A DNA stretch of 45,666 bases from an uncultured Nitrosomonadales bacterium (GTDB taxonomy: Bacteria > Pseudomonadota > Gammaproteobacteria > Burkholderiales > Gallionellaceae). The stretch lies in contig CAIOSY010000020.1 in NCBI GenBank assembly GCA_903861075.1, positions 1 through 45,666 of the forward strand. The letters are read 5' to 3'. Made by a program: the position numbers and the translations under genes. This document shows positions 1 through 9,820 of this stretch, piece by piece; within the stretch, counting starts at the first letter, position 1, and the number at the start of each line of letters is the position of its first letter. The notes under the pieces were generated by a model that was not told the origin of the DNA, did not search any database, and saw only the letters and a list, made by a program, of their open reading frames with translations.

Positions 1-105
<105 letters not shown>

Positions 106-123
106 TTTATTTGGGAGTTGATC

Positions 124-753
124 TTGGCTAGAAATCTTGATGCAAAATGCCGTAAGTGTCGCCGTGAAGGTGAGAAGCTGTTTCTTAAAGGCGAAAAGTG
201 CTATACCGACAAATGTTCGGTAGAGCGTCGTGCCTATCCGCCTGGTCAGCATGGCCAGCGTCGTAATACCCGTCTTTCAGAATACGGTGGTCAGTTGCGT
301 GAAAAGCAAAAGGTTCGTCGTATCTACGGCGTACTAGAGCGTCAGTTCCGTTTGACTTACAAAAAAGCTGAAGCTTCTCGTGGTATTACGGGTGAATCCT
401 TGTTGCAATTGCTTGAATCCCGTTTGGATAATGTGACATACCGTATGGGTTTTGGTGCTTCACGTGCCGAAGCGCGTCAGGTTGTTCGTCATAACGGTCT
501 GCTGGTAAATGGTAAGCGTGTCAATATTCCTTCCTATCAAGTACGTCCTGGTGACGTCATTGAAGTGGCTGAAAAGTCTAAGGCTCAATTGCGTATCAAG
601 GCTGCTATTGCTGCTGCTGAATCACGCGGTTTTCCTGAATGGATTGAGATGGATACGAAAGCCTTTAAGGGAACGTTCAAAGCAAACCCTCAACGTGCTG
701 AACTGCCTGCAACCATCAACGAGCATCTCGTGGTTGAGTTGTATTCCAAGTAA
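124..753 (+). CDS. rpsD: 30S ribosomal protein S4
   Basis: S4 is a primary 16S rRNA-binding protein that nucleates 30S assembly, and in enterobacteria it is the translational repressor of the alpha operon. The 209-residue length is normal for the family. The N-terminal zinc-finger-like cysteines (CRKCRREG...CYTDKC) and the central S4 RNA-binding domain ([15 protein letters not shown], about residues 97-111) are visible. I chose the TTG at 124 because it gives the family start MARNLDAKC and lies 6 nt after GGGAG at 113-117. A TTG at 118 is in frame but would overrun the ribosome-binding site. The gene is 17 nt upstream of rpoA. Confidence 0.95.
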   Translation: MARNLDAKCRKCRREGEKLFLKGEKCYTDKCSVERRAYPPGQHGQRRNTRLSEYGGQLREKQKVRRIYGVLERQFRLTYKKAEASRGITGESLLQLLESRLDNVTYRMGFGASRAEARQVVRHNGLLVNGKRVNIPSYQVRPGDVIEVAEKSKAQLRIKAAIAAAESRGFPEWIEMDTKAFKGTFKANPQRAELPATINEHLVVELYSK

Positions 754-770
754 TCCACGCGGAGTAGCTT

Positions 771-1739
771 ATGTATAACAATGATTTTTTGAAGCCTCGC
801 ATTATTGAAGTTCAAAAGATTTCCGAGACACAAGCTAAAGTGGTCATGGAACCTTTTGAACGTGGTTTTGGCCATACTTTGGGTAATGCACTGCGCCGCA
901 TCTTGCTTTCTTCTATGGCAGGTGCTGCGCCTACCGAAGTCAAAATGGCTGGCGTATTGCATGAATACGCCACGATTGATGGTGTACAGGAAGACGTAGT
1001 CGACATTCTTTTGAATCTTAAAGGTGTTGTTTTACGTTTGCATGGCATTAAAGAAGCCGTTCTGACGCTTAAAAAAGATGGCTTAGGTGTCGTCACGGCA
1101 GCTGATATTAGTGCAAATGCGGAAGTTGAAGTTCTTAATCCTGAACATGTCATCGCGCATCTCACTGCTGGCGGTAGTCTCGATATGCAGATCAAAGTTG
1201 AGCAAGGTCGTGGATATGTTTCATCTATTTCACGTCAATTGCCCAATGAAACACGTGCAGTCGGACATATTGCTTTAGATGCTTCATTTAGTCCTGTAAG
1301 TCGGGTGAGTTATGCTGTTGAAAGTGCGCGTGTTGAACAGCGTACCGATCTTGACAAATTGATCATGACGATCGAGACCAACGGTGCAATTGATCCTGAG
1401 CAAGCGATACGCAACGCTGCGCGTATCCTTGTGGATCAGTTCTCTGTGTTTGCTGCGCTGGAAGGTACTGAGCCTGTTGTTGAAAAAGAACATGTTCCTC
1501 AGGTTGACCCTATCCTGTTGCGTCCAGTAGATGATTTGGAATTGACACCACGTTCATCCAATTGTCTGAAGGCACAAAGCATTCATTACATCGGCGATCT
1601 GATTCAATACAGCGAAAATGATCTGTTACGCACCCCAAACTTGGGTCGTAAATCATTGAATGAGATTAAGCAGGTTCTGGCTGAGCACAATTTGTCGCTG
1701 GGCATGAAACTGGAAAACTGGCCGGTAGTAGTTGCTTAG
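771..1739 (+). CDS. rpoA: DNA-directed RNA polymerase subunit alpha
   Basis: The alpha subunit dimerises to start assembly of RNA polymerase, and its C-terminal domain contacts UP elements and activators. The 322-residue product has the N-terminal dimerisation domain ([17 protein letters not shown], about residues 33-49) and a helical C-terminal domain with the [15 protein letters not shown] segment near residues 288-302. GGAG at 761-764 lies 6 nt before the ATG. It lies between rpsD and rplQ, as expected for the alpha operon. Nothing is unusual. Confidence 0.97.
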   Translation: MYNNDFLKPRIIEVQKISETQAKVVMEPFERGFGHTLGNALRRILLSSMAGAAPTEVKMAGVLHEYATIDGVQEDVVDILLNLKGVVLRLHGIKEAVLTLKKDGLGVVTAADISANAEVEVLNPEHVIAHLTAGGSLDMQIKVEQGRGYVSSISRQLPNETRAVGHIALDASFSPVSRVSYAVESARVEQRTDLDKLIMTIETNGAIDPEQAIRNAARILVDQFSVFAALEGTEPVVEKEHVPQVDPILLRPVDDLELTPRSSNCLKAQSIHYIGDLIQYSENDLLRTPNLGRKSLNEIKQVLAEHNLSLGMKLENWPVVVA

Positions 1740-1778
1740 GCCGTTAGTAGAATAACTGAAGTTTAAGAGAGGCAAATT

Positions 1779-2165
1779 ATGCGTCACCGTTTAGGATTAA
1801 GAAAACTCAACCGTACCAGCAGTCACCGTCTGGCAATGTTCCGCAACATGACAGTTTCGCTGTTGCGTCACGAAGTCATCAAGACTACCCTGCCTAAGGC
1901 CAAGGAACTGCGTCGCGTTGCAGAACCTATCCTGACGTTGGGTAAAACGCCAACACTGGCTAATCGTCGTCTGGCTTTTGCCCGTCTGCGTGACCGTGAA
2001 ATGGTTACTAAGTTGTTTGATGAACTGGGTCCACGCTACGCAACACGCAACGGCGGTTATTTGCGCGTTCTGAAGTTTGGTTTCCGTCAAGGTGATAATG
2101 CCCCTATGGCATTAGTTGAACTGATGGATCGCCCTGCTGATGCTGAAGTGGTAGATGCTGAGTAA
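1779..2165 (+). CDS. rplQ: 50S ribosomal protein L17
   Basis: L17 is a small basic protein of the large subunit near the exit tunnel. The 128-residue product begins [17 protein letters not shown], which is diagnostic for the family, and has the usual length, with a short acidic tail ending in VVDAE. A GAGAGG ribosome-binding site precedes the ATG. It is the last gene of the ribosomal operon and is followed after 29 nt by a strong hairpin terminator. Confidence 0.97.
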   Translation: MRHRLGLRKLNRTSSHRLAMFRNMTVSLLRHEVIKTTLPKAKELRRVAEPILTLGKTPTLANRRLAFARLRDREMVTKLFDELGPRYATRNGGYLRVLKFGFRQGDNAPMALVELMDRPADAEVVDAE

Positions 2166-2194
2166 TTTTTAACTCAGTTGCATAAGCACAAAAC

Positions 2195-2221
2195 AAAAAG
2201 CCGGAGTAATCCGGCTTTTTG
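2195..2221 (+). terminator. Rho-independent terminator of the rpsD-rpoA-rplQ operon
   Basis: A perfect stem is formed by AAAAAGCCGG (2195-2204) and CCGGCTTTTT (2211-2220) around the loop AGTAAT, with a T run on the 3' side. It lies directly after rplQ and before an independent gene (cysK). The A tract on the left arm would let it work in both directions. Confidence 0.9.
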
Positions 2222-2302
2222 TTATTATGCGTCATGCTGGTGTATGGCTATTACTAAGTCGCAAGTGTGTGTGGTGAGTATTCATTTTAATTAGGAGTTC
2301 AA

Positions 2303-3280
2303 ATGTCAAATTGGTTTGAGGATAATTCTAAATCTATAGGTCACACCCCGCTGGTGCGCTTGAATCGCATATCCGATGGCGCACCGGCCACGATACTGGC
2401 AAAAATTGAAGGCCGCAATCCTGGATATTCGGTTAAATGTCGTATTGGCGCGGCGATGGTCGCTGATGCCGATCGTCGTGGATTGTTGGGTGCAGGAAAA
2501 GAATTGGTTGAGCCTACCAGCGGGAATACGGGTATCGCGCTTGCCTTTGTTGCCGCAGCACGAGGTATCCCGCTAACGTTGACCATGCCGGAGACTATGA
2601 GCATTGAGCGTCGTAAATTGTTACTTGCCTATGGTGCGAAACTGGTACTCACCGAAGGTGCCAAAGGAATGGGTGGCGCCATTGCTAAAGCCGAAGAAAT
2701 TGCCGCTTCTGACCCAAATAAATATGTTCTGCTGCAACAGTTCAAGAATCCCGCTAATCCGGCTATTCACGAACAAACGACAGGGCCTGAAATCTGGCAT
2801 GATACCGATGGCAAGATTGATATTCTGGTCTCAGGTGTGGGTACCGGCGGCACAATTACCGGCATTTCACGCTATATTAAACACACACAGGGTAGAGCCA
2901 TTACAACGGTTGCCGTTGAGCCTTCCGCCAGTCCTGTTTTGACTCAGACGCGCGCTGGTGAGCCAATTAAGCCTGGTCCACATAAGATTCAAGGTATAGG
3001 TGCGGGCTTCGTTCCTCAGACATTGGATATGACCATTATTGACGAGATTGCACAGGTTTCAAATGAAGATGCCGTCTTGTATGCCCGACGTTTGGCAAGA
3101 GAAGAGGGAATACTTGCAGGTATTTCTTGTGGCGCAGCTACTGCGGTAGCCGTTCGCCTTGCACAACGCCCCGAAAATAGCGGTAAAACGATCGTTGTCA
3201 TATTGCCTGATTCGGGTGAGCGTTATCTAAGTTCTATTTTATTCGAGGATTTGTTCGACGAAAAAGGTATCGCTCGCTAA
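2303..3280 (+). CDS. cysK: Cysteine synthase A (O-acetylserine sulfhydrylase)
   Basis: This PLP enzyme makes L-cysteine from O-acetylserine and sulfide in the cytoplasm. The PLP lysine lies in SVKCRIG (K45), the substrate loop is PTSGNTG (71-77), and the phosphate-binding glycine loop is GVGTGGT (178-184). The 325-residue length and the [13 protein letters not shown] segment match CysK better than CysM, because CysM proteins are shorter and differ there. An AGGAG ribosome-binding site precedes the ATG. The gene is monocistronic in appearance, flanked by the ribosomal terminator upstream and by pepN 66 nt downstream. cysE is not in this window. Confidence 0.93.
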   Translation: MSNWFEDNSKSIGHTPLVRLNRISDGAPATILAKIEGRNPGYSVKCRIGAAMVADADRRGLLGAGKELVEPTSGNTGIALAFVAAARGIPLTLTMPETMSIERRKLLLAYGAKLVLTEGAKGMGGAIAKAEEIAASDPNKYVLLQQFKNPANPAIHEQTTGPEIWHDTDGKIDILVSGVGTGGTITGISRYIKHTQGRAITTVAVEPSASPVLTQTRAGEPIKPGPHKIQGIGAGFVPQTLDMTIIDEIAQVSNEDAVLYARRLAREEGILAGISCGAATAVAVRLAQRPENSGKTIVVILPDSGERYLSSILFEDLFDEKGIAR

Positions 3281-3346
3281 TGCCGGTTTTGTTGTCGCTT
3301 GTTTTATATCCACTTAACTGTCGTTACTCTTAAATTTTGCTATTCT

Positions 3347-5986
3347 ATGAGCCAGGCTACGCCACAAATTTTCCGGTTGATTGACTACGCGCCCCCTCCT
3401 TTTTTGATTGATACGGTGGCTCTTGATATCGATTTTCAAGCCGGTGTCGCCATTGTCGGTTGCCAACTTTCTTTGCGTCGTAACCCGCTTAGTACTGATT
3501 TGGCTGCGCCACTGGTGCTTGATGGTGAAGATCTGGAATTACTGCAGCTCAGTCTTGATGGCGTGGAACTGGACACGCTACACTATGAACTGACAGATGC
3601 GCATCTTACCCTACACCAGTTACCTGATTTTTTTGTGTTACATACACTGACACGGATAAAGCCCGATACTAATACTCAATTATCAGGCCTTTATCGTTCT
3701 GAACATGGCTATTTTACGCAGTGTGAAGCACAGGGTTTTCGTCGTATTACCTGGTTTTTAGATCGACCTGACATAATGTCGGTCTATACCGTTACCTTGC
3801 ATGCCGACCAAACAGCGCTGCCGCAATTGTTATCAAACGGTCATCCGATTGCATCGGGTCAGTCATCCAATGGCCGTCACTGGGTAACGTGGCAGGATCC
3901 TTACGCCAAACCCTGTTATTTGTTTGCTGTGGTTGCGGCTAAACTTGATGTGCTCAATGATACCTTGATGACGGCTTCTGGGCGCAACGTTCAATTGGCC
4001 ATCTATGTTGATCCGGGAAAACGTGATCAGTGTGCTCATGCCATGTTGGCTTTGAAAAAAGCGATGCGTTGGGATGAGGAGACTTTCGGTCTTGAGTGTG
4101 ATTTAGATCACTATATGATAGTTGCTGTTGGCGACTTTAATATGGGGGCCATGGAAAATAAGGGCTTAAATATTTTCAACACTAAATTTGTGCTGGCCAG
4201 ACCGGATGTGGCCACGGATAGTGATTATGAAAATATTGACAGGGTTGTGGCTCATGAATATTTCCACAATTGGACGGGTAATCGGGTTACCTGTCGTGAC
4301 TGGTTTCAATTGTCGTTAAAAGAGGGCTTGACTGTATTTCGTGACCAGGAATTTGGTGCGGATGTTCATAATCGTTCCGTGGCGCGTATTCGTGACGTAC
4401 GTGGCTTGAGATCATCACAATTTCCTGAGGATGCAGGTCCTATGTCCCATCCTGTCAGACCTCATAGTTATATTGAAATCAACAATTTCTATACGGCCAC
4501 TATCTATGATAAGGGCGCAGAACTGGTTCGTATGATACATACGCTTGCAGGTTCAGCCGCTTTCAGGCGGGGAATGGACTTATATTTTCAGCGCCATGAC
4601 GGTATGGCAGTGACTTGTGATGATTTTGTTGCTGCTATGGCAGATGCATCCGGCGTAGATTTTACTCAGTTCATGCGTTGGTATGATCAGCCGGGTACGC
4701 CAAAAATTCAGGGTGTGGGTCGTTATGTGGCATCTGAGCGGCGCTATGTTCTTACCCTGACCCAGATTTGCAAAGCGGGTAATTTACCCTTTCATATTCC
4801 TGTCGTCATAAGTTTTCTGGGTTCTGATGGTCAGTTATTGTCCTTTGAATATCAGAGTCAGTCCGATTCTCAGTGCGTAGTCTCATTGCAGCAAACGGTG
4901 CAGGAATTTATTTTCGACAATATTGCCGTTTCTCCCGTCCCTTCTTTACTGCGGGGTTTTTCTGCGCCCGTTGAGCTTGAGTTTGAATACACGGATGCAG
5001 AGTTGGCTCATTTGCTGACCTACGATACCGATTTATTTAATCGTTGGGAGGCAGGTCAACGGTTGGCAACGCGGTTTATTTTGTATGCTACTCACGAATT
5101 GATTGCAGGAAGAACCCCCGTCTGGCCTGTTATCTATACTGATGCTGTTGCCCGCGTGTTGAGTGAAGTCCAGGACAATCCGGCTTTTGCGGCTGAAGTT
5201 TTGTCCTTGCCTAGTGAGGCGACTCTGGCTGAACAATTAGACAGCGTTGATCCTGATATCCTGCATGCTGCGCGCATTAGTTTTCGTCGTCACCTGGTTG
5301 AACAACTTCATAGTGAGTTCGTCCACTGCTATGATCAACTTGCCTCCAAACAGGGGTATCGATTTTCTCCTCAGGATGTAGGTCGTCGTGCGCTACGTAA
5401 CGTTTGTCTGGGGTATTTGTGCGAAATGAAGACCGAGTTCAGTTCCGGGCTTGCGCTAAAACAGTTTTTAAATGCGGACAATATGACGGATGAGTTCGCG
5501 GCACTGGCCATTTTGGCACAATTTCGCGGTGATGATAGTCAGATTGCCCTGGCTCGTTTTTATCAGCATTGGCATTTGGAGCCATTAGTCGTTGATAAGT
5601 GGTTCCAGGTTCAAGCCAGCGCTCGTGGTGTCGCTACCTGTGCCGAGGTCGAGCAACTCGTCTCTCATCCTGCCTTTGATATTCGTAATCCCAATAAGGT
5701 TTATGCCTTACTGCGTACCTTCGGTCACAATCACGCCTGCTTTCACGGTGCAGATGGTCGAGGTTATCACTTTATGGCAGAACAGATTATTCGCTTGGAT
5801 GCAATCAATCCTCAGGTTGCATCACGGCTTGCACGTTGTTTTGATCGTTGGCGCAAGTTTGATGCGCACCGCCAGTCTCTGGCGCAATCAGCACTTGAAA
5901 TGCTGCATCAGCATAAAGGCTTGTCGCGAGATGTTTTTGAGGTCGTCGAACGTACACTTTTGGCATGCACGCAACAGTTGTCATAG
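3347..5986 (+). CDS. pepN: Aminopeptidase N (M1 family zinc metallopeptidase)
   Basis: This cytosolic zinc exopeptidase removes N-terminal residues from peptides. The product is 879 residues, close to the E. coli enzyme. Visible motifs are the substrate-binding GAMEN (267-271), the zinc site HEYFH (303-307) and the third ligand Glu in LKEGLTVF (about 326). I chose the ATG at 3347 because it gives a normal short N-terminus. A TTG at 3299 is in frame but would add 16 hydrophobic residues with no family counterpart. Neither start has a clear ribosome-binding site. It converges with the diguanylate cyclase gene 76 nt away. Confidence 0.94.
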   Translation: MSQATPQIFRLIDYAPPPFLIDTVALDIDFQAGVAIVGCQLSLRRNPLSTDLAAPLVLDGEDLELLQLSLDGVELDTLHYELTDAHLTLHQLPDFFVLHTLTRIKPDTNTQLSGLYRSEHGYFTQCEAQGFRRITWFLDRPDIMSVYTVTLHADQTALPQLLSNGHPIASGQSSNGRHWVTWQDPYAKPCYLFAVVAAKLDVLNDTLMTASGRNVQLAIYVDPGKRDQCAHAMLALKKAMRWDEETFGLECDLDHYMIVAVGDFNMGAMENKGLNIFNTKFVLARPDVATDSDYENIDRVVAHEYFHNWTGNRVTCRDWFQLSLKEGLTVFRDQEFGADVHNRSVARIRDVRGLRSSQFPEDAGPMSHPVRPHSYIEINNFYTATIYDKGAELVRMIHTLAGSAAFRRGMDLYFQRHDGMAVTCDDFVAAMADASGVDFTQFMRWYDQPGTPKIQGVGRYVASERRYVLTLTQICKAGNLPFHIPVVISFLGSDGQLLSFEYQSQSDSQCVVSLQQTVQEFIFDNIAVSPVPSLLRGFSAPVELEFEYTDAELAHLLTYDTDLFNRWEAGQRLATRFILYATHELIAGRTPVWPVIYTDAVARVLSEVQDNPAFAAEVLSLPSEATLAEQLDSVDPDILHAARISFRRHLVEQLHSEFVHCYDQLASKQGYRFSPQDVGRRALRNVCLGYLCEMKTEFSSGLALKQFLNADNMTDEFAALAILAQFRGDDSQIALARFYQHWHLEPLVVDKWFQVQASARGVATCAEVEQLVSHPAFDIRNPNKVYALLRTFGHNHACFHGADGRGYHFMAEQIIRLDAINPQVASRLARCFDRWRKFDAHRQSLAQSALEMLHQHKGLSRDVFEVVERTLLACTQQLS

Positions 5987-6061
5987 ATTGGAAAAGTTGA
6001 GCAGGATGAGCAGCCTGTAATGCAAGTATATTAAAAGCGTTGATGATTTTTGTTGGTTTCC

Positions 6062-7138
6062 CTAAAAAAGTTCGATGTCGTCAGAGTAATGTTCGACTGC
6101 CAATTTACCTTCGTTGATGAGATCTTCGTAAAAACAAACCTGATTTCTTCCATTTTCCTTTGCATAATAGAGCGACTGATCCGCTCGTCCGATAATGGAG
6201 GAAGGAACATCCGCCTTGTCCAGGCGAATAAAACCTATGCTGATGGTGATACGTCCTACTTGGGGAAAGTGGTAACTCTCAATAGCCTCGCGAAAACGCT
6301 CTAATGCTTTTTTTGCATTGTCTTCACTTGTTCGGTCAAGAACGACGATAAACTCTTCTCCGCCAAAACGAAATAATTTATCGCTTTGGCGGAAAATACG
6401 CTTCATGTTACGAGATAGTAAAAGCAGGACTTCATCGCCATATAAATGCCCAAAATCATCATTTATACGTTTGAAATGATCAATGTCCATGACGGCGAGC
6501 CAGTGAGGATGTTCCCGGTAGTCATTTTGTCGCAACAAGGTGGGTGAGGCTAAAGTGTCGGGTGTGTCCTGACTTTCTGAATATTCCGCAATGATTTTTT
6601 CCAGGTTGTTTTCAAAGGTGCGACGGTTGAGCAGACCTGTTAACGTATCTGTTTCACTTTCATTCAGTATGGTCAGGTAGTTGCTGTACACCTTCAAGAA
6701 AGAGGATATGAGTATCGTGTCTGTTTTGCTGTGCGTCTGGTTAGAAATAATCTCGAGAAATCCAACGGTGCATTGATTGTCTAGCAGGGGATAAATTGAA
6801 CAGTACGTCCGGTCTTCCATTTTCCATATGTAGGATGTCCCTGTCTCAATTGCGGCCTGAAAATCTTTGCGCATGGAAATGATGATACTCGTTACCTGGC
6901 TCGATTTTTTGTGTTGCGTGCCGTTGCTAGTCTGAGCCAATATGATGGCCTCCATATCACAATCCGCGTGTGGGATGCGATACAGGGTGATGTGCTTGCA
7001 ATCAATCAGTTCATGTAGTGTATTGACTAGTGATCTGGCCAGTACTTCACGGTCGCGTTGCTCTGTCAAGGTTGCGACTGACAGCAAGACGCTGGATACT
7101 GTATTTCTTCTTGATTCAGGGGCGGCTAAATTCGACAT
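6062..7138 (-). CDS. GGDEF-domain diguanylate cyclase with GAF-like N-terminal region
   Basis: The protein would make cyclic di-GMP from two GTP. The C-terminal GGDEF domain begins at DTLTGLLNR (164-172), has the active-site loop GGEEF (259-263) and keeps the allosteric inhibitory I-site RQSD (250-253) five residues before it, so it should be active and product-inhibited. Residues 10-155 are a soluble region with alternating strands and helices that resembles a GAF sensor domain. There is no signal peptide or membrane segment. About 25 extra residues (188-212) sit between the first helix and the MDIDHFK strand. It lies 83 nt after moeB on the same strand and converges with pepN. The input signal cannot be read from sequence. 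Confidence 0.88.
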   Translation of the reverse strand: MSNLAAPESRRNTVSSVLLSVATLTEQRDREVLARSLVNTLHELIDCKHITLYRIPHADCDMEAIILAQTSNGTQHKKSSQVTSIIISMRKDFQAAIETGTSYIWKMEDRTYCSIYPLLDNQCTVGFLEIISNQTHSKTDTILISSFLKVYSNYLTILNESETDTLTGLLNRRTFENNLEKIIAEYSESQDTPDTLASPTLLRQNDYREHPHWLAVMDIDHFKRINDDFGHLYGDEVLLLLSRNMKRIFRQSDKLFRFGGEEFIVVLDRTSEDNAKKALERFREAIESYHFPQVGRITISIGFIRLDKADVPSSIIGRADQSLYYAKENGRNQVCFYEDLINEGKLAVEHYSDDIELF

Positions 7139-7221
7139 GGTTTGGTCGCTTGCTACAGAGTGGGTGGAAATATTAGCACGCTTAATGCTGTGAAATTGGG
7201 TTAAAAACTGAGTGTGATGCC

Positions 7222-8001
7222 TTATAGAAGAGGTAATTCTCCTAGCTTGAAGAACTTGTCATTGCATATTTTACAATGTAGGTCTTTTTGAAAAGTACTT
7301 TGCCTGATGGACATATCCAGTGCATTGACCGTCAGTAGTTTTCCAATCAGGCCAGCGTTAATCCCGGCGATTATTTTAAGTGTTTCGGCGGCTTGTATCG
7401 TACCTATGATCCCGGTGAGTGGCGCAAAAATGCCCGTTGTGGCACAGCGTAGTTCTTCAGATTCAGCATCCTCCGGGAACAGGCAGTTGTAGCAGGCAGA
7501 CTGCACATTTCTAAAGTCGAAGACGGCGACGAGTCCCGAGAATTGGATTGCGGCACCCGATACGAGCGGTTTTCTGTTCGTTAAACACGCTTGATTGATG
7601 GCATATCGCGTCGGGAAGTTATCGCTGCAATCGAGTACCACATCCGCTTTTGAAATCCATTCATTTAACTCGGATAGGTTGCCGCGTAATGCAATGTCTA
7701 CACAGTGAATGTCGGGATTGATATTTAAGATTGCGGATTTAGCTGAGCTGACTTTGCTGCATCCGATACTTTTTGTGCTGTGCGCAATCTGCCGTTGCAA
7801 GTTTGATAACTCAACCTGATCATCGTCACACAGGGTAAGGTGCCCCACGCCACTTGCTGCGAGATAGAGCGCGGCTGGCGACCCCAAACCGCCCAGTCCA
7901 ATGATTAAAACCCTGGCATTTAGCAGGCGTTGCTGGCCTTCTATACCTATTTCATCCAGCAGTATGTGACGGCCATAGCGTTGTAGTTGTGCGTCATTCA
8001 T
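7222..8001 (-). CDS. moeB: MoeB/ThiF-family adenylyltransferase
   Basis: Proteins of this E1-like family adenylate the C-terminal Gly-Gly of a ubiquitin-like sulfur carrier (MoaD or ThiS) for molybdopterin or thiamine synthesis. The 259-residue product shows the ATP loop GLGGLGSP (35-42), DNFPTRY (127-133), two zinc-binding CxxC pairs (170/173 and 243/246) and the conserved cysteine in LRCATTG (186). There is no C-terminal rhodanese domain, so it is the short bacterial form. It starts 2 nt after the upstream small gene and appears to be the last member of the gpmI-envC-ctpA operon. The choice between MoeB and ThiF is not settled by sequence alone, because no moa or thi gene is adjacent. Confidence 0.88.
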   Translation of the reverse strand: MNDAQLQRYGRHILLDEIGIEGQQRLLNARVLIIGLGGLGSPAALYLAASGVGHLTLCDDDQVELSNLQRQIAHSTKSIGCSKVSSAKSAILNINPDIHCVDIALRGNLSELNEWISKADVVLDCSDNFPTRYAINQACLTNRKPLVSGAAIQFSGLVAVFDFRNVQSACYNCLFPEDAESEELRCATTGIFAPLTGIIGTIQAAETLKIIAGINAGLIGKLLTVNALDMSIRQSTFQKDLHCKICNDKFFKLGELPLL

Positions 8002-8003
8002 AC

Positions 8004-8408
8004 CTATTCGTATTCGCGCAACTCGGGTGGTTTACTGGCGTGTTCCTGATGGTGATGTTGTTCATGTACGCTAACAAACACTTCAGATTCATTCTTTTTG
8101 GTCACATGGCCGCGTATTTCCATATTATGTCTGGTGGTGTCTTCACAATAATAGATGATATTTCGTCCTATTTGATGCATAAAGCTGTGGTTAAGATGAA
8201 ATCCTTCCTGCTCTATCGCGCGTTCTAAATCTTCTAAGGTGTAGTCTCGCAGGTTATAGCATAGGTCTAATGTGTTTGATTTTACCGATCGATGAACCTC
8301 AATTTTAGGTAGTCCGGACAGAATGACAAGCGCGTGAGTCACCTGATCCTTCGGTTCATCTGTGAATAGAAGCTCACGTCGTTTTTCCAAATCAAAAGGA
8401 TTGATCAT
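8004..8408 (-). CDS. Small uncharacterised protein with an HMA-like fold and a His-rich tail
   Basis: I do not recognise a named family. The 134-residue soluble protein has a segment at about 22-71 with a strand-helix-strand-strand-helix-strand rhythm that resembles the ferredoxin-like fold of heavy-metal-associated domains, but it lacks the CxxC metal site. Residues 115-123 are histidine-rich (HEQHHHQEH), which suggests metal contact. It is packed between ctpA (14 nt upstream) and moeB (2 nt downstream) on the same strand, so it is translated as part of that operon. The reading frame is supported by this tight spacing. Function is unknown. Confidence 0.75.
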   Translation of the reverse strand: MINPFDLEKRRELLFTDEPKDQVTHALVILSGLPKIEVHRSVKSNTLDLCYNLRDYTLEDLERAIEQEGFHLNHSFMHQIGRNIIYYCEDTTRHNMEIRGHVTKKNESEVFVSVHEQHHHQEHASKPPELREYE

Positions 8409-8422
8409 GTTAGTAACCTCGT

Positions 8423-9808
8423 TTATTTTCCTTGAAGTATTTGCATGCCCTTGAGTAAATTCAAGGCTTGATTAAGTTGATAGTCATTTTTCCCGCCAAA
8501 CTCGACGGCAGGCAAGGTGTCTGTTTTATTTTTGGGTGTGCCATCGGTTTTTTTCGAGAAATCTCCTTTGTCATCCGCTTGTTTATCGTTGATCAAGTGC
8601 TTATCCAAATCGGATTCGCGGACTCGAAATATGCTTTCGGCTCCTGCTGTGGCGGGATCTTCAACCAGAATATCGGGCACTATGCCTTTGGCTTGTATCG
8701 ATCGCCCGTTCGGGGTGTAATAGCGTGCCGTTGTCAGTTTAATCGCCGTGTTGTTGCCTAACGGTAATACGGTCTGTACAGAACCCTTGCCAAAAGTTTG
8801 TGTGCCCATAATGACGCCGCGTTTGTGATCTTGTAATGCGCCGGCAACAATTTCGGAGGCGGATGCTGAACCTCCGTTTACAAGCACGACCAGGGGGACG
8901 CTCTTGATGGATGGCGGGATATTTTTCAGGTAATCATTTTGGCTATTGCCGCGAAGATAGTTTTCAGGCGAGGCGGTCAGTCGCATTTTAGCCTCTTCGG
9001 TTCGGCCTTCTGTATAAACAACTAATGCGTCACGCGACAAAAATGCTGCTGAAACAGCAACAGCACCATCGAGTAATCCGCCGGGATCATTACGTAAATC
9101 CAGTATCAGTCCTTTGAGCGAACCTTTGTTGTCTTTGACCATTTTGTCCAATGCTGTGGCCAGGTTTTCCCCTGTATGTTCCTGAAACTGGGTGACACGA
9201 ATAAACCCGTAACCTGATTCAAGGAGTTTAGCTTTCACACTTTGGACTTTAATGACCGCGCGTACGACGGTGATTGTAATGGGCTTGGTCTCGCCTTTGC
9301 GCAGTATGGTCAAAATCAGTTTGCTACCTGGTTTGCCCCGCATACGTTTGACAGCATCGTTGAGTGACATCCCTTTAACCAGGGCATCATCCAGTTTTAG
9401 GATTAAATCACCACTTTTAACGCCAGCAATAAAGGCTGGCGTGTCCTCAATCGGCGAGATGACTTTGATGAGCCCCTCTTCCATCCCGACCTCAATTCCT
9501 AACCCGCCAAATTCACCTTGCGTACCGACTTGCAGGTCTTTGAATGCATCGGCATCAAGGTAGGCTGAATGCGGATCCAGACCGTTGAGCATGCCGTTAA
9601 TGGCTTCGGTGAATAGTTTTTTGTCTGTGACAGGTTCAACATAGCTATTTTTAATATGAGCAAATACTTCAGTGAAAGCGCGAAGCTCTTCAACCGGGAG
9701 CGGTGTAGCAGGGATTTCCTTTTCAGCCATAGCTGCAAAATGCAAGCTCAGCGAGACGCCCGCGATTAAACCTATACCCACTAAACCTATTTTTTCCAGA
9801 CGACGCAT
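8423..9808 (-). CDS. ctpA: C-terminal processing peptidase, S41 family
   Basis: This is a periplasmic serine protease that trims C-termini of envelope proteins and, in related bacteria, degrades peptidoglycan hydrolases. The 461-residue product has an N-terminal hydrophobic signal or anchor (residues 5-27), a PDZ domain at about 95-180, and the S41 catalytic core with the serine in GSASASEIV (313-321) and the general-base lysine in FGKGSV (about 341). The tail after about residue 400 is low-complexity and lysine-rich. It follows envC by 12 nt and precedes a small gene by 14 nt. Pairing with EnvC fits a role in controlling cell-wall hydrolases. Confidence 0.93.
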   Translation of the reverse strand: MRRLEKIGLVGIGLIAGVSLSLHFAAMAEKEIPATPLPVEELRAFTEVFAHIKNSYVEPVTDKKLFTEAINGMLNGLDPHSAYLDADAFKDLQVGTQGEFGGLGIEVGMEEGLIKVISPIEDTPAFIAGVKSGDLILKLDDALVKGMSLNDAVKRMRGKPGSKLILTILRKGETKPITITVVRAVIKVQSVKAKLLESGYGFIRVTQFQEHTGENLATALDKMVKDNKGSLKGLILDLRNDPGGLLDGAVAVSAAFLSRDALVVYTEGRTEEAKMRLTASPENYLRGNSQNDYLKNIPPSIKSVPLVVLVNGGSASASEIVAGALQDHKRGVIMGTQTFGKGSVQTVLPLGNNTAIKLTTARYYTPNGRSIQAKGIVPDILVEDPATAGAESIFRVRESDLDKHLINDKQADDKGDFSKKTDGTPKNKTDTLPAVEFGGKNDYQLNQALNLLKGMQILQGK

Positions 9809-9820
9809 AATTACCTCGAG

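Noticed and set aside
3299-3346. Upstream TTG start for pepN that would add a hydrophobic N-terminus
   Set aside because: The M1 aminopeptidase family in this group is cytosolic and starts near the ATG at 3347, and the extra residues match nothing.
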